From contig CAZLYU010000004.1 in NCBI GenBank assembly GCA_964563855.1, positions 1 to 64,000 on the forward strand: a stretch of 64,000 bases of DNA, read 5' to 3'. Under the pieces are notes generated by a model, which was not told the origin of the DNA, searched no databases, and saw nothing but the letters and a program-made list of their open reading frames with translations. Below are positions 27,536-35,600 of this stretch, one piece after another (position 1 is the stretch's first letter; every line of letters starts with the position of its first letter). The position numbers were made by a program, and so were the translations under genes. Source of the DNA: JAFGRR01 sp964563855. Lineage in GTDB: Bacteria > Planctomycetota > Phycisphaerae > UBA1845 > Fen-1342.

Positions 27536-28840
27536 CTACAGCGTGTTCGCCGCAAGCTCGGCGAGCGGACTGCGCTCGCCCTTCTCCAGCACGACATGCG
27601 CCGCGAGCGACTGACGGCGCAAACGCTTCACCAGATAGGTGAATCCGTTGCTGCTGACGTCGACATACGGGTTGTCGATCTGGAACGGATCGCCTGTCAG
27701 CACGACTTTGCTACTCGCACCGATGCGCGTGATGACCGTCTTCACTTCCAGCGGTGTGAGATTCTGCGCCTCGTCGATGACGACGAACCGGTTGGCGATG
27801 CTGCGTCCGCGAATATAGGTCAGCGGTTGCAGTTCGATCACCCCCGCACTGAGCATGCCCTGCACGTCGGTCTGTCCGCGGATCGAGGCCCCCGCCGTGT
27901 GCAGCAGATACTCCACCGCGTCGGCGATGGGCTTCATCCACGGTTCGAGTTTTTTTTCCGCCTCGCCGGGGAGATATCCCAGATCGCGCCCCATCGGCAC
28001 CACGGGCCGCGCGACAAGGACCTTGCGGAAGTTCTTGCGGCGCAGGGTGACGTGCAGCGCGGCGGCAATCGCGAGCAGCGTCTTGCCGGTGCCGGCCTTG
28101 CCCATCAGCGTGACGAGTTGAATCTCATCGTCGAGCAACGCGTCGATCGCGAAGTATTGCTCTTTGTTGCGCGGCGACACGCCGAGCAGGCCCTTTTCGG
28201 CTTGCTTGATGGCGATGAAGCGTTCGCCGTCGGGGCCGACGCGCGCGAGCTGCGTTTGTTTCTCGCCGTCTGCATTGCGCAAGATGCCGTACTCGTTGGC
28301 GCCAGGTGAGTCGCCGCGGATGGCCAGCTCGCCGAGTTTCTCGAACTCGCGATACTCACTTGCGGGTAGGGCGCGCTCGAATGTGTGCGGCACGGCTTCG
28401 GCGAGTTTGACCTGATCCGTCTCGTAGTCTTCGGCGCGCAGGCCGGTGGCGTCGGCACGGATGCGCAGATTGATGTCTTTGGTGACGATGATGACCGGGA
28501 CGCCGGGCTCGGCGTCGCGAATCGCGGTTGCGATGCGGAGGATCTCGATGTCGGCCGGCGCGTTTCCGTTTTGCAACACGCGGTCCGGCTCGCAGTGAAC
28601 CCTGAGCATGCCGCCGCCCTCGAGGGGTACGCCGGTCGCCAGGCTGTCGCCGTTGCGCAGCCCGTCGAGCAAACGCACGACGACGCGGGCGGCGTAGCCG
28701 CGATCGCTCTGCTCTTTTTTGAAGCGATCGAGTTCGGAGAGTACGCCAACTGGAATAACGACCGTATTATCCGCGAACTGGAAGACCGAGTGCGGGTCGT
28801 GGATCAGGATGTTCGCGTCGAGGATGTAGTTCTTACGCAT
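27536..28840 (-). CDS. phoH: PIN-PhoH ATPase (PhoH2/YlaK type)
   Basis: A 434-residue fusion. The N-terminal PIN domain (1-135) has the acidic residue Asp8 in NYILDANILIHDP, Glu36/Asp38 in VLSELDRF and Asp122 in VTKDINLRIRA, consistent with a metal-dependent ribonuclease. The C-terminal PhoH NTPase has Walker A GKAGTGKT (247-254), the conserved VARPVVPMGRDLGYLPGEAE and Walker B FVVIDEAQN. PIN-PhoH proteins in other bacteria unwind and cut RNA with ATP. ATG 28840 is chosen because the PIN strand starts straight after; the frame stays open upstream to 28948. It stands alone; no antitoxin gene is seen beside it. Confidence 0.92.
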   Translation of the reverse strand: MRKNYILDANILIHDPHSVFQFADNTVVIPVGVLSELDRFKKEQSDRGYAARVVVRLLDGLRNGDSLATGVPLEGGGMLRVHCEPDRVLQNGNAPADIEILRIATAIRDAEPGVPVIIVTKDINLRIRADATGLRAEDYETDQVKLAEAVPHTFERALPASEYREFEKLGELAIRGDSPGANEYGILRNADGEKQTQLARVGPDGERFIAIKQAEKGLLGVSPRNKEQYFAIDALLDDEIQLVTLMGKAGTGKTLLAIAAALHVTLRRKNFRKVLVARPVVPMGRDLGYLPGEAEKKLEPWMKPIADAVEYLLHTAGASIRGQTDVQGMLSAGVIELQPLTYIRGRSIANRFVVIDEAQNLTPLEVKTVITRIGASSKVVLTGDPFQIDNPYVDVSSNGFTYLVKRLRRQSLAAHVVLEKGERSPLAELAANTL

Positions 28841-28986
28841 GACGATCGGCAGTGTAGCGGCCGACGCGGCGACGCGGCAGGCCGGTGGAAACACAGCTCG
28901 CAGCAACGTCGCGCCGTGGTCCCCGCGCGTGACACTTTTGACAGCCATTCACTCCGGTGAGCGAACCCGGCGGGAGCCCAGCAGCC

Positions 28987-29874
28987 ATGAAACTCGACAC
29001 CAGCACCCTGCTCGACGCCATCACCATCGCCGACGGCGGATGGTCGACGCAGTTGCAGATTCGCGGCTTCCCCGCCGACCAGGTGGCCGAGCACGCCAAC
29101 CTCACGCATCCGACGTTGGTGGCGGCGCTGTCGAAAGCGTATGCCGACGCCGGCGCTCGCTTCATCACGACCAACACCTTTGCAGCCAATCACTTTACGC
29201 TTTCGCGGCGTGACCTCGGCGACGAGTTGGAGCGGATCAATCACGAGGGCGCGCGGGTGGCGTACGAGGCGGTCGGCGAACGGGTGGTCGTCGCGGGCTC
29301 CATCGGCCCCAGCGGCAAGATTCTGGCGGTGAAGGAAGCGCCCGAGGACGAACTACGAAAGGCGTTTGCGACACAGGCCAAGGCGCTCGCCGACGGCGGC
29401 GCCGACGCGATCATTCTCGAAACGTTCTCTGAGCCGGCGGAAATTCTGCTGGCGCTGGCGGCGGTGCGCGACGTGTGCGACCTGCCCGTGATCTGCAGCA
29501 TGTCGTTCGATTCGGGACCGCAGCGCACCCGCACGATGATGGGCGCTCAGGCCGCCGAATGCGCCGCCGCCCTCGAAGACGCCGGCGCCGACGTCGTGGG
29601 CTGCAATTGCGGCGTGGGGATTGATCAGGTGCTGCCGGCGGTCGTGGCGCTGCGGGCGGGCACGAGTCGGCCTTTGTGGGTGAAGCCCAACGCTGGCTTG
29701 CCGGAGCTCATCGACGGGAAGCCGACGTATCGGCAGACGCCGGAAGAGTTCGCGAGCCACGCGCCGACGCTGGTCGAGGCGGGCGTGAACATTCTTGGCG
29801 GCTGCTGCGGCTCGGGGCCCGATCACATCGCGCGGTTGGCGCAAGCGGTCACCCGCAAGCGGCGGCTGGATTGA
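28987..29874 (+). CDS. Homocysteine S-methyltransferase family protein
   Basis: A 295-residue single-domain enzyme like the N-terminal module of MetH or BHMT. Zinc-binding cysteines are present: Cys206 (with Cys208) in VVGCNCGVG and Cys273-Cys274 in LGGCCGSGPDHIARL. Other family segments are DGGWSTQLQIRG, FITTNTFAANHFTL and VVAGSIGPSGKIL. It likely moves a methyl group from a donor (betaine, S-methylmethionine or a corrinoid partner) to homocysteine to make methionine. No cobalamin or folate domain follows. GGGAG lies 10 nt before ATG 28987. No SAM riboswitch was recognised upstream. Confidence 0.9.
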   Translation: MKLDTSTLLDAITIADGGWSTQLQIRGFPADQVAEHANLTHPTLVAALSKAYADAGARFITTNTFAANHFTLSRRDLGDELERINHEGARVAYEAVGERVVVAGSIGPSGKILAVKEAPEDELRKAFATQAKALADGGADAIILETFSEPAEILLALAAVRDVCDLPVICSMSFDSGPQRTRTMMGAQAAECAAALEDAGADVVGCNCGVGIDQVLPAVVALRAGTSRPLWVKPNAGLPELIDGKPTYRQTPEEFASHAPTLVEAGVNILGGCCGSGPDHIARLAQAVTRKRRLD

Positions 29875-29965
29875 GCGTTGCAGGGGAAGCGCGGGGCCCC
29901 GCCGGCGCGTGAAACGATGTCGCTTGGGCATCGCCGCCCGAGCCCATCATTGGGGCAGGCTGCAC

Positions 29966-30832
29966 CTACGCCGACCAGAGCGTCGGCCAGAGATCGCCTT
30001 TGAACAGGTCGCCGTCTTTACCGCCCTGCTCGCGCATCAAGATTGCATTCATGTGATTGTCGTTCGGCGTCCCTGCGATGTAGCGCGCTCCCGCCGGCAT
30101 CATGTGCATGACCAATGAGCGGCGCGGCGTGTCGGTTGCGTTGGGGCCGCTGCCGTGAATGGTCAGGCAGTGGTGAAAGCTGAGGTGTCCGGCTTTCAGC
30201 GTGCAAGGTTCGGTGACGATGTCGTGCCCGACGTGTTCAGCGAGCTTCTGCTTCATGCCGTCGAGATCGGTATTGAAGAAGTCGCTCTCGGGCAGCAGGC
30301 CCCACTTATGGCTGCCAGGCACGACTTGCATGCAGCCGTTGGCGAGGTCGGTGTCTTGAAACGCCACCCAGCCGGTGGCCAGGTCGTCGGTCGTGCACTG
30401 CCAATAGCCGTGATCCTGATGCCAGCCGACGTTTCCAGCGCGGCTCGCGGCGGCGGCGCCCTGCCCGGGTTTATAGAGCAGTTGATCATGCCAGAGACGC
30501 ACTTCATCGGTGCGCAGCAGTTTGGCCATGATCGCGCCGACGAGCGGACTGAGCGCCAACTCGCGAATCTCGTCGTTGGCCCACCACGCGTTGTCGGTCT
30601 TGCGAATCTCCGTTGCGTCGCCGCTGTCGCGCCAGCCGCCCATCCAAGGCTCGCGGCCGGTGTCTGACTTGCCGGCGTAGACATCGTCCATCGCCGCGAC
30701 CAGCTGCTGGAGCTGCTCATCGCTCACGACCTTGGGCCCGAGCCAGTAGCCGTTGGCTTCAAAAAACGCGACGTCGTTCTCGCTCGGCAACAGCGACAGA
30801 TCGATCGTGGCGGGAACGTTGGAACTGCTCAT
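29966..30832 (-). CDS. PhyH-type Fe(II)/2-oxoglutarate dioxygenase
   Basis: A 288-residue phytanoyl-CoA dioxygenase family protein. The iron ligands are visible as the HxD pair His138/Asp140 in VGWHQDHGYW and the distal His226 in HHCLTIHGSGPN. An arginine pair soon after (DTPRRSLVMHM) would bind 2-oxoglutarate. The double-stranded beta-helix segments WVAFQDTDLANGCMQVVPGS fit the family. Planctomycetes encode many of these and most have unknown substrates; the native role here cannot be told. It is encoded alone, with weak AGAGAAG before the ATG. Confidence 0.88.
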   Translation of the reverse strand: MSSSNVPATIDLSLLPSENDVAFFEANGYWLGPKVVSDEQLQQLVAAMDDVYAGKSDTGREPWMGGWRDSGDATEIRKTDNAWWANDEIRELALSPLVGAIMAKLLRTDEVRLWHDQLLYKPGQGAAAASRAGNVGWHQDHGYWQCTTDDLATGWVAFQDTDLANGCMQVVPGSHKWGLLPESDFFNTDLDGMKQKLAEHVGHDIVTEPCTLKAGHLSFHHCLTIHGSGPNATDTPRRSLVMHMMPAGARYIAGTPNDNHMNAILMREQGGKDGDLFKGDLWPTLWSA

Positions 30833-31049
30833 GCGGGTGCTTCTCTTGCGTTTCTCAAAGACTCGGGGTGCGGAGCGACGCGACGCTCACAAACGATCAT
30901 CGTAGGGCGCCGCAACCCGCATGCAAGGCCGGGCGTTGCGCGACGCGAGGCGGATTCTGCGCGGCCGCCGAAGCCGCTTGGCGCTGGCGCCCTCGTCTTG
31001 CCGGACGGGCCGCGACGTTATCACCCTCAACGTGAATCGGCTTGCGTTT

Positions 31050-31832
31050 TCACGCGAAGACGCAGACGACGTTCCCGCTGGGATTATCCACATCGATGCG
31101 GCGATCGAGGTCGTGGTAGTCGTGTGTCGCCTGTAGGCACAGTCCGGTCTCGATACGCACGAGCTCGCTGAGGGAGCCAACCGAGTACGTTCGCATGGGA
31201 TCGTCGGAGACGATCTCGAACTCGTCGCCTCGCGCCGTCGCGACGCACAGTTGCGATCGCTGCAGGCTGGTTCCAGGCTGCAACCCCGGCTGTCGTTGCT
31301 CGAAGACGATCGCGTGCACGGAAATGCCGTCGCGCGTCATCGTCCAACCGTCGTTGAGGTCGGCCTCGATGGGCGGCTCGCCGACCGCCAGGCCGATGAT
31401 GAGGACGCCGCCTTCCACCAGCCCGGCGCGCCAGCGCTGCAACGCCTGCCGCGCGGCGGCTTCCGTCTGTAGGTGACGGAAGCTGTCGATCATCGTGACG
31501 ACGGCGTCGGCCGGCGGCGACGGCGCGAATGCGCAAACGTCGGCAGTGTGCACCTGGATGCGATCCGCGACTACCGCCGCATCCGCCTTTTGGCGCCCCA
31601 GCGTAAGCATCGGGACGCTGACATCGGCGCCGATCACTTCGTAGCCGCGCTGAGCAAGCGGAACGGCGAGTCGACCTGCCCCGCAGAATGGCTCGTAGAT
31701 ACGACGTATGGGCATCTGCGCGTACGCACGGAACATCCGCTCGATGAAGTCCACCTCTTCAGTGTTGTCCCAATCGAACGCAATGTCGTAGTAGAGCGCG
31801 TGCTCGTACCAGTCGCCTGCGAGGCGCTTCAT
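31050..31832 (-). CDS. Class I SAM-dependent methyltransferase
   Basis: A 260-residue methyltransferase with motif I RIYEPFCGAGRLAVPLAQRG (44-63), the acidic strand VIGADVSVPML, motif II/III TADVCAFAP...AVVTMIDSFRHLQ, and a C-terminal beta part. The fold is clear and the acceptor is not. It starts 14 nt after the stop of the GT2 gene upstream, with GGAG about 7 nt before its ATG. The two are therefore probably one transcript, perhaps modifying a lipid-linked or surface sugar. Confidence 0.85.
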   Translation of the reverse strand: MKRLAGDWYEHALYYDIAFDWDNTEEVDFIERMFRAYAQMPIRRIYEPFCGAGRLAVPLAQRGYEVIGADVSVPMLTLGRQKADAAVVADRIQVHTADVCAFAPSPPADAVVTMIDSFRHLQTEAAARQALQRWRAGLVEGGVLIIGLAVGEPPIEADLNDGWTMTRDGISVHAIVFEQRQPGLQPGTSLQRSQLCVATARGDEFEIVSDDPMRTYSVGSLSELVRIETGLCLQATHDYHDLDRRIDVDNPSGNVVCVFA

Positions 31833-31846
31833 GCCGATGCTCCGGT

Positions 31847-32926
31847 TTATGTTTGCCGCTCGTCGCGCGGCGTCTGCGCGTGCGTCGCGTCCGGATTCGA
31901 CCGGGAAGCAACGCGCGTCAGCGGTTCACCCGTCGGGGTGGTCGGCTCGGCGAAGTTGTAACGCTGACTGACGATGTAGAGCGGCCGGTCCTTGATTTCT
32001 TCGAAGATGCGCCCGACGTACTCGCCCAGCACGCCGATGCTCATGAGAATCGCGCCGCTCAGGATTGCGTTCAGCACGATAACGCTGGCCCAACCGGAGA
32101 TTGGCGGCGTGTCGAAGTAGGCGCTCATTAAAACGCGTATGACAGCGAACACGCCATATCCGACGCCGAACAGGGCCGCGGCGGCGCCGGCATAGATCGA
32201 GAGGCGTAGCGGGGTCGTCGAGAACGAGATCGCCGCGGTCCAGGCGAACAGCAGCATCTTCCGCAGCGGATACTTGGTCTCGCCCGCCGCCCGCACCGGA
32301 CGGTGATACTTCACCGCCGTCTGCGCAAAGCCGACCCACGTGACCATGCCGCGCAAGAAACGATGCACCTCGCGCATCTGCTTGAGCGCGTCGAGGCAGG
32401 CGCGGCTCATGAGGCGGAAGTCGCCGGTGTCGGCGGGCAGATCGCGGTGCACGAATGAGCGCATCAGGCGATAGAACGCCCACGCCGTGAACAGTTTGAA
32501 CTTGCTCTCTCCGTCGCGGCTGGCGCGCTGCCCGTAGACGACGTCGTAGCCGGCGCGGTACTTCTCGAGCATCTCGAGCACCACTTCGGGCGGATCCTGC
32601 AGGTCGGCGTCCATGATGACCACCGCATCGCCCCGCGCAGCATCCAGGCCGGCGGTCGCGGCGATCTGGTGCCCGAAGTTGCGCGCGAGCCCCAGCACCC
32701 TGATTTGCGCGTCTTCCTGCGCCCAGGCGAAGAGCTGATCGAGGGTGTCATCGCGGCTGCCATCATTCACCACGATCACTTCGACGGGGCACGGCAGTTG
32801 CGCGATGAAGGCGCGCATTCGCTCGCGCAACAGCGGCAGCACCTCCGACTCGTTGTATGCCGGAAGCACGATGCTCAGCAGCGCCGGGTTGTCGCGCGGC
32901 TGAAGACGGTGATAAGTCGCAGACAT
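31847..32926 (-). CDS. Membrane GT2 glycosyltransferase (polyprenyl-phosphate type)
   Basis: A 359-residue GT2 enzyme. The GT-A domain has LLSIVLPAYNESEVLPLL, VIVVNDGSRDDT (52-61) and the metal-binding VVIMDADLQDPPE with Asp106/Asp108. HRDLPADTGDFRLMSR and the amphipathic KMLLFAWTAAISFSTTPLRL are typical of DPM1/GtrB/ArnC-like enzymes that load glucose, mannose or aminosugars onto polyprenyl phosphate. Two membrane helices follow (about 235-260 and 280-302), ending GVLGEYVGRIFEEIKDRPLY. ATG 32926 is chosen by homology; the frame is open upstream. Paired with the methyltransferase 14 nt downstream. Confidence 0.9.
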   Translation of the reverse strand: MSATYHRLQPRDNPALLSIVLPAYNESEVLPLLRERMRAFIAQLPCPVEVIVVNDGSRDDTLDQLFAWAQEDAQIRVLGLARNFGHQIAATAGLDAARGDAVVIMDADLQDPPEVVLEMLEKYRAGYDVVYGQRASRDGESKFKLFTAWAFYRLMRSFVHRDLPADTGDFRLMSRACLDALKQMREVHRFLRGMVTWVGFAQTAVKYHRPVRAAGETKYPLRKMLLFAWTAAISFSTTPLRLSIYAGAAAALFGVGYGVFAVIRVLMSAYFDTPPISGWASVIVLNAILSGAILMSIGVLGEYVGRIFEEIKDRPLYIVSQRYNFAEPTTPTGEPLTRVASRSNPDATHAQTPRDERQT

Positions 32927-33150
32927 CCGCAGCATCCCACAGAAAGCGAACGCCGTCGGTATAGTCGGCGCTGCCGCGCGGGACAAGCGTTGCGGGTCCG
33001 AATCCCGCTTTGGGATGCATCGTGGAGGCGGCAGAGGTCGACGACGCGCGCTTTCGCAAGCGTTGGTAGGCTGCCCAAGCGGCTCGCGAGCGATTAATCT
33101 CCTGAGAAATCGGTAGCCCCCAGCCTCGGCCCCGAACAGGACTTCGCCCC

Positions 33151-34227
33151 ATGCTTCAAAGCCCGCTCATCGAGTTCCACAAGCAGCGCAACGCGAGACT
33201 CGTCGAGTTCGCCGGCTGGGAAATGCCCATTCTTTACACCAGTATCGTCGACGAGCACCAGCACACGCGTCGGCACGCCACGGTGTTCGACGTGTCGCAC
33301 ATGGGTCGGCTCTACCTGCGCGGCGCCGACGCCGAAGCGCTGCTCGAACACGTGTGCACGCGACGCATCGGCGACATGCAGCCCGGCGTCAGCCGCTACA
33401 GTCATGTTTGCAATGAGTCGGGCGGGATCCTCGATGACGTGATCGTCTCGAAGCTCGACAATCGCTTTCTGGTGGTCTGCAACGCCTCCAACCGCGAGAA
33501 GATCGTGGAATGGCTGCAGCAGCACGCCGACGGGCGCGACGTGCAACTCGAAGACGTCACGTTCGAGACCGCGATGGTCGCGATCCAGGGGCCTGAGGCG
33601 ATCTCGCTCGTCAAGACGCACCTTCCGCTGCCGCTGGGCGATCTGAAACGCTATCACTTTCAGCACGGCTCGTTGATGGGCGCCGAGTACCTCATCGCGC
33701 GCAGCGGGTATACCGGCGAAGACGGCCTGGAAGTAATCGTGCCGGCGAAGTTCGGCCGCATGGCGATGGATGCGCTGCTCGGCAAAGCCGGCGATGCGAT
33801 CAAGCCGGCCGGCCTCGGCGCGCGTGACACGCTGCGTCTCGAGGCGGGCATGCCGCTCTACGGTCATGAGCTGACCGATCAGTGGGATCCGATCACCGCG
33901 GGGCAGAAGTGGTGCTGCGCGCTCGACAAAGACTTTGTTGGCGCCGAGGTGTTGCGCGCGGCGGCCGCGAACGGCCCGCAGAAGAAGCTCATCGGCCTCA
34001 AGCTCGACGGCCGCCGCATCGCCCGCGACGGCGCGGCCGTGTTGGTGGACGGGACGGCAATCGGAACGGTGACCAGCGGTGCGCACAGCCCGACGCTGAA
34101 TCAGCCGATTGCGATGGCGCTGGTTGAGAGCGGCAAGGTGGAGGTCGGGGGTGCTGTACAGGTCGACATCCGGGGGTCAACGGCCGATGCAACCGTCGCG
34201 AAGCTGCCGTTTTACAAGCGGGGGTGA
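33151..34227 (+). CDS. gcvT: Glycine cleavage system T protein (aminomethyltransferase)
   Basis: A 358-residue GcvT. It takes the aminomethyl group from lipoylated H protein to tetrahydrofolate, releasing ammonia. Motifs include NARLVEFAGWEMPILYT, VFDVSHMGRLYLRG, GILDDVIV, ARSGYTGEDGLEV, GLGARDTLRLEAGMPLYGHE and TSGAHSPTLNQPIAMA. Length is normal. ACAGGA lies about 10 nt before ATG 33151. gcvH and gcvP are not adjacent, unlike many genomes, and no glycine riboswitch was found in the 130 nt upstream. Confidence 0.95.
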   Translation: MLQSPLIEFHKQRNARLVEFAGWEMPILYTSIVDEHQHTRRHATVFDVSHMGRLYLRGADAEALLEHVCTRRIGDMQPGVSRYSHVCNESGGILDDVIVSKLDNRFLVVCNASNREKIVEWLQQHADGRDVQLEDVTFETAMVAIQGPEAISLVKTHLPLPLGDLKRYHFQHGSLMGAEYLIARSGYTGEDGLEVIVPAKFGRMAMDALLGKAGDAIKPAGLGARDTLRLEAGMPLYGHELTDQWDPITAGQKWCCALDKDFVGAEVLRAAAANGPQKKLIGLKLDGRRIARDGAAVLVDGTAIGTVTSGAHSPTLNQPIAMALVESGKVEVGGAVQVDIRGSTADATVAKLPFYKRG

Positions 34228-34479
34228 TGGACGCGGGCGGAGACGCGCTTGTCAGAGGGGCGGTTGCATCGCAGCTCCACCTGACTGAGCGGTCACGGCT
34301 CGACAGCGAGCGCGCCGGTTGCCAGCGTGGAAAGCAGTGTGAGTGGGCGGCGCGTCAGTGCTTGGGCCGGACTCCAACCGGGCGAACTTCAGCCGCGTAT
34401 GGAATGTCGACAGTGGCAACGCTGGATGCCGGATTGGCTAACCGGGCTCTGCAACCGGAATCGGAAGCGTTCGGCTCGC

Positions 34480-34743
34480 CTAGGCGGTGGCGGCGGGTTG
34501 CTCGGTGTTTTCGAGCACGTCGACGTTGCGCCCGCGGAAGCGGACCACGCCGTCACGCAGCGCGAACAAGGTGTCGTCGCGGCCACGGCCGACGCCGAAA
34601 CCGGGTTTGAAGGGCGTGCCGCACTGGCGGATGATAATCATCCCCGTCTTGCAGGTCTGACCGGCATAGAGCTTCACGCCGCGATACTGCGGGTTGCTAT
34701 CGCGACCGTTGCGGGTCGAACCCTGTCCCTTCTTGTGGGCCAT
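34480..34743 (-). CDS. rpmA: 50S ribosomal protein L27
   Basis: An 87-residue L27. MAHKKGQGSTRNGRDSNPQY and the following YAGQTCKTGMIIIRQCGTPF are unmistakable. The N-terminus has no cleavable extension of the Firmicutes type. GAGG lies 7 nt before ATG 34743 and a promoter candidate lies at 34809-34837. The usual partners rplU and obg are absent: upstream is the HEAT-protein operon end and downstream is gcvT in the opposite direction. Confidence 0.97.
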   Translation of the reverse strand: MAHKKGQGSTRNGRDSNPQYRGVKLYAGQTCKTGMIIIRQCGTPFKPGFGVGRGRDDTLFALRDGVVRFRGRNVDVLENTEQPAATA

Positions 34744-34808
34744 CTCAATACCTCGTCAGCGCGGTTCGAGCGCCGGGAACCTTTCCGGCGCTATCTCCGA
34801 GCCGCGAA

Positions 34809-34837
34809 ATGTAACACGGATTGGCGGCGATTGGCAA
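34809..34837 (-). promoter_or_regulatory. Candidate rpmA promoter
   Basis: On the minus strand TTGCCA (34837-34832) and TTACAT (34814-34809) are separated by 17 bp, about 65 nt upstream of the rpmA start codon. The -35 matches five of six positions and the -10 three of six. Judged by eye. Confidence 0.45.
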
Positions 34838-34847
34838 CCCCAAGCCG

Positions 34848-34889
34848 GGGTCCAGGGTCCAGGGTCCAGGGTCCAGGGTTCAGGGTTCA
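34848..34889. repeat. Six tandem GGGTYCA heptamers
   Basis: Four copies of GGGTCCA followed by two of GGGTTCA, in perfect register over 42 bp. The array sits between the 5' region of rpmA and the 3' end of the exported-protein operon, and no other copy was noticed in the window. Low-complexity heptad arrays of this kind occur between genes in planctomycete genomes; function unknown. Confidence 0.9.
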
Positions 34890-34897
34890 GGGGCGGT

Positions 34898-35584
34898 TTA
34901 ACGCATGATCCAGCGCTGGTTGCGTGGGATTGCCTGGATGTTGGCTCTGCCGCGCGGGGAGCCGGGTAGGCCGTAGCTCAGCATGAGCGTCTTTCGCAGC
35001 GTGAAACGCTGGGGTGTATCGCTCTCGTCTGAGTTCGCTTCTTCCGGCGACTGGTCAGACGCCTGGCCGGCCGGGTTGGCGAGGAACTGCGTCTCGCCGC
35101 TCAACCCCTCGACGAACACGGTGAACGCGTTGCCGCGCACTTCGGCGGCCCGCCAGATGGCGACCGATTCGCGCGCGTCGTCGGCGCCGGTGCGCAGGGG
35201 GCCGATCGCCTCGGCGGGGCTCACGAGGTCTGGATGTGTGCGGCGATGGCGCTCGCGGATGGCGTCGAAGACGATCTTTGGGACGCCCATGTCGGTCGGC
35301 GTCACCGTCAAGTCGTCGGTCAACAGTTCGAAGATTGGGAAGAAGTTCACCGTTCGCGGCGTCGGGTTGGTCACCGTGTACAGCAGGTACCAGTAGACGC
35401 GCGGCTCCGACTCGCCGGGAACTTGCACGACCATCCGCCGCGGATGCGTGTGTTCAAAATCGAGTTGCCACGAGACGGGAGCCGGCGACGGCTGCAGCGC
35501 CGGACGGGTTTCGACCGTGGCGGTGGCGGGAACGGGCGCGATGGCGCCCAACGTGACGGTCAGCAGCGTGTATGCAGCCAGCAT
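34898..35584 (-). CDS. Small exported protein, last gene of HEAT operon
   Basis: A 228-residue secreted protein. Signal peptide MLAAYTLLTVTLGAIAPVPA is followed by a beta-rich domain: VSWQLDFEHTHPRRMVVQVP, YWYLLYTVTNPTPRTVNFFP, FELLTDDLTVTPTDMGVPKI. The phrase about tense (YTVTN) and the aromatic strands suggest an Ig-like fold. The last 60 residues are acidic and then basic (GQASDQSPEEANSDESDTPQ, later GRANIQAIPRNQRWI). AAGGA lies 7 nt before ATG 35584, which is 16 nt after the HEAT gene stop, so the two are co-transcribed. I do not recognise the family; similar exported proteins exist in planctomycetes. Confidence 0.78.
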   Translation of the reverse strand: MLAAYTLLTVTLGAIAPVPATATVETRPALQPSPAPVSWQLDFEHTHPRRMVVQVPGESEPRVYWYLLYTVTNPTPRTVNFFPIFELLTDDLTVTPTDMGVPKIVFDAIRERHRRTHPDLVSPAEAIGPLRTGADDARESVAIWRAAEVRGNAFTVFVEGLSGETQFLANPAGQASDQSPEEANSDESDTPQRFTLRKTLMLSYGLPGSPRGRANIQAIPRNQRWIMR

Positions 35585-35600
35585 CCTGCAGTTCCTTACG

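Noticed and set aside
27536..28840. PIN-PhoH gene considered as a toxin-antitoxin or phage-defence locus
   Set aside because: No small antitoxin frame or defence neighbours; PIN-PhoH proteins are widespread housekeeping genes.
32935..33015. tRNA-like element: TCCCACA/TTTGGGA acceptor-like arms, a T-arm-like hairpin GCGGG-TCCGAAT-CCCGC and a D-arm-like hairpin
   Set aside because: The region where the anticodon arm should be does not pair, eight extra bases precede the D-like arm, and the T-loop lacks the second T. At most a chance structure or a far-decayed tRNA.
33019..33150. Possible glycine riboswitch upstream of gcvT
   Set aside because: None of the conserved glycine-aptamer core sequences could be found in the leader.
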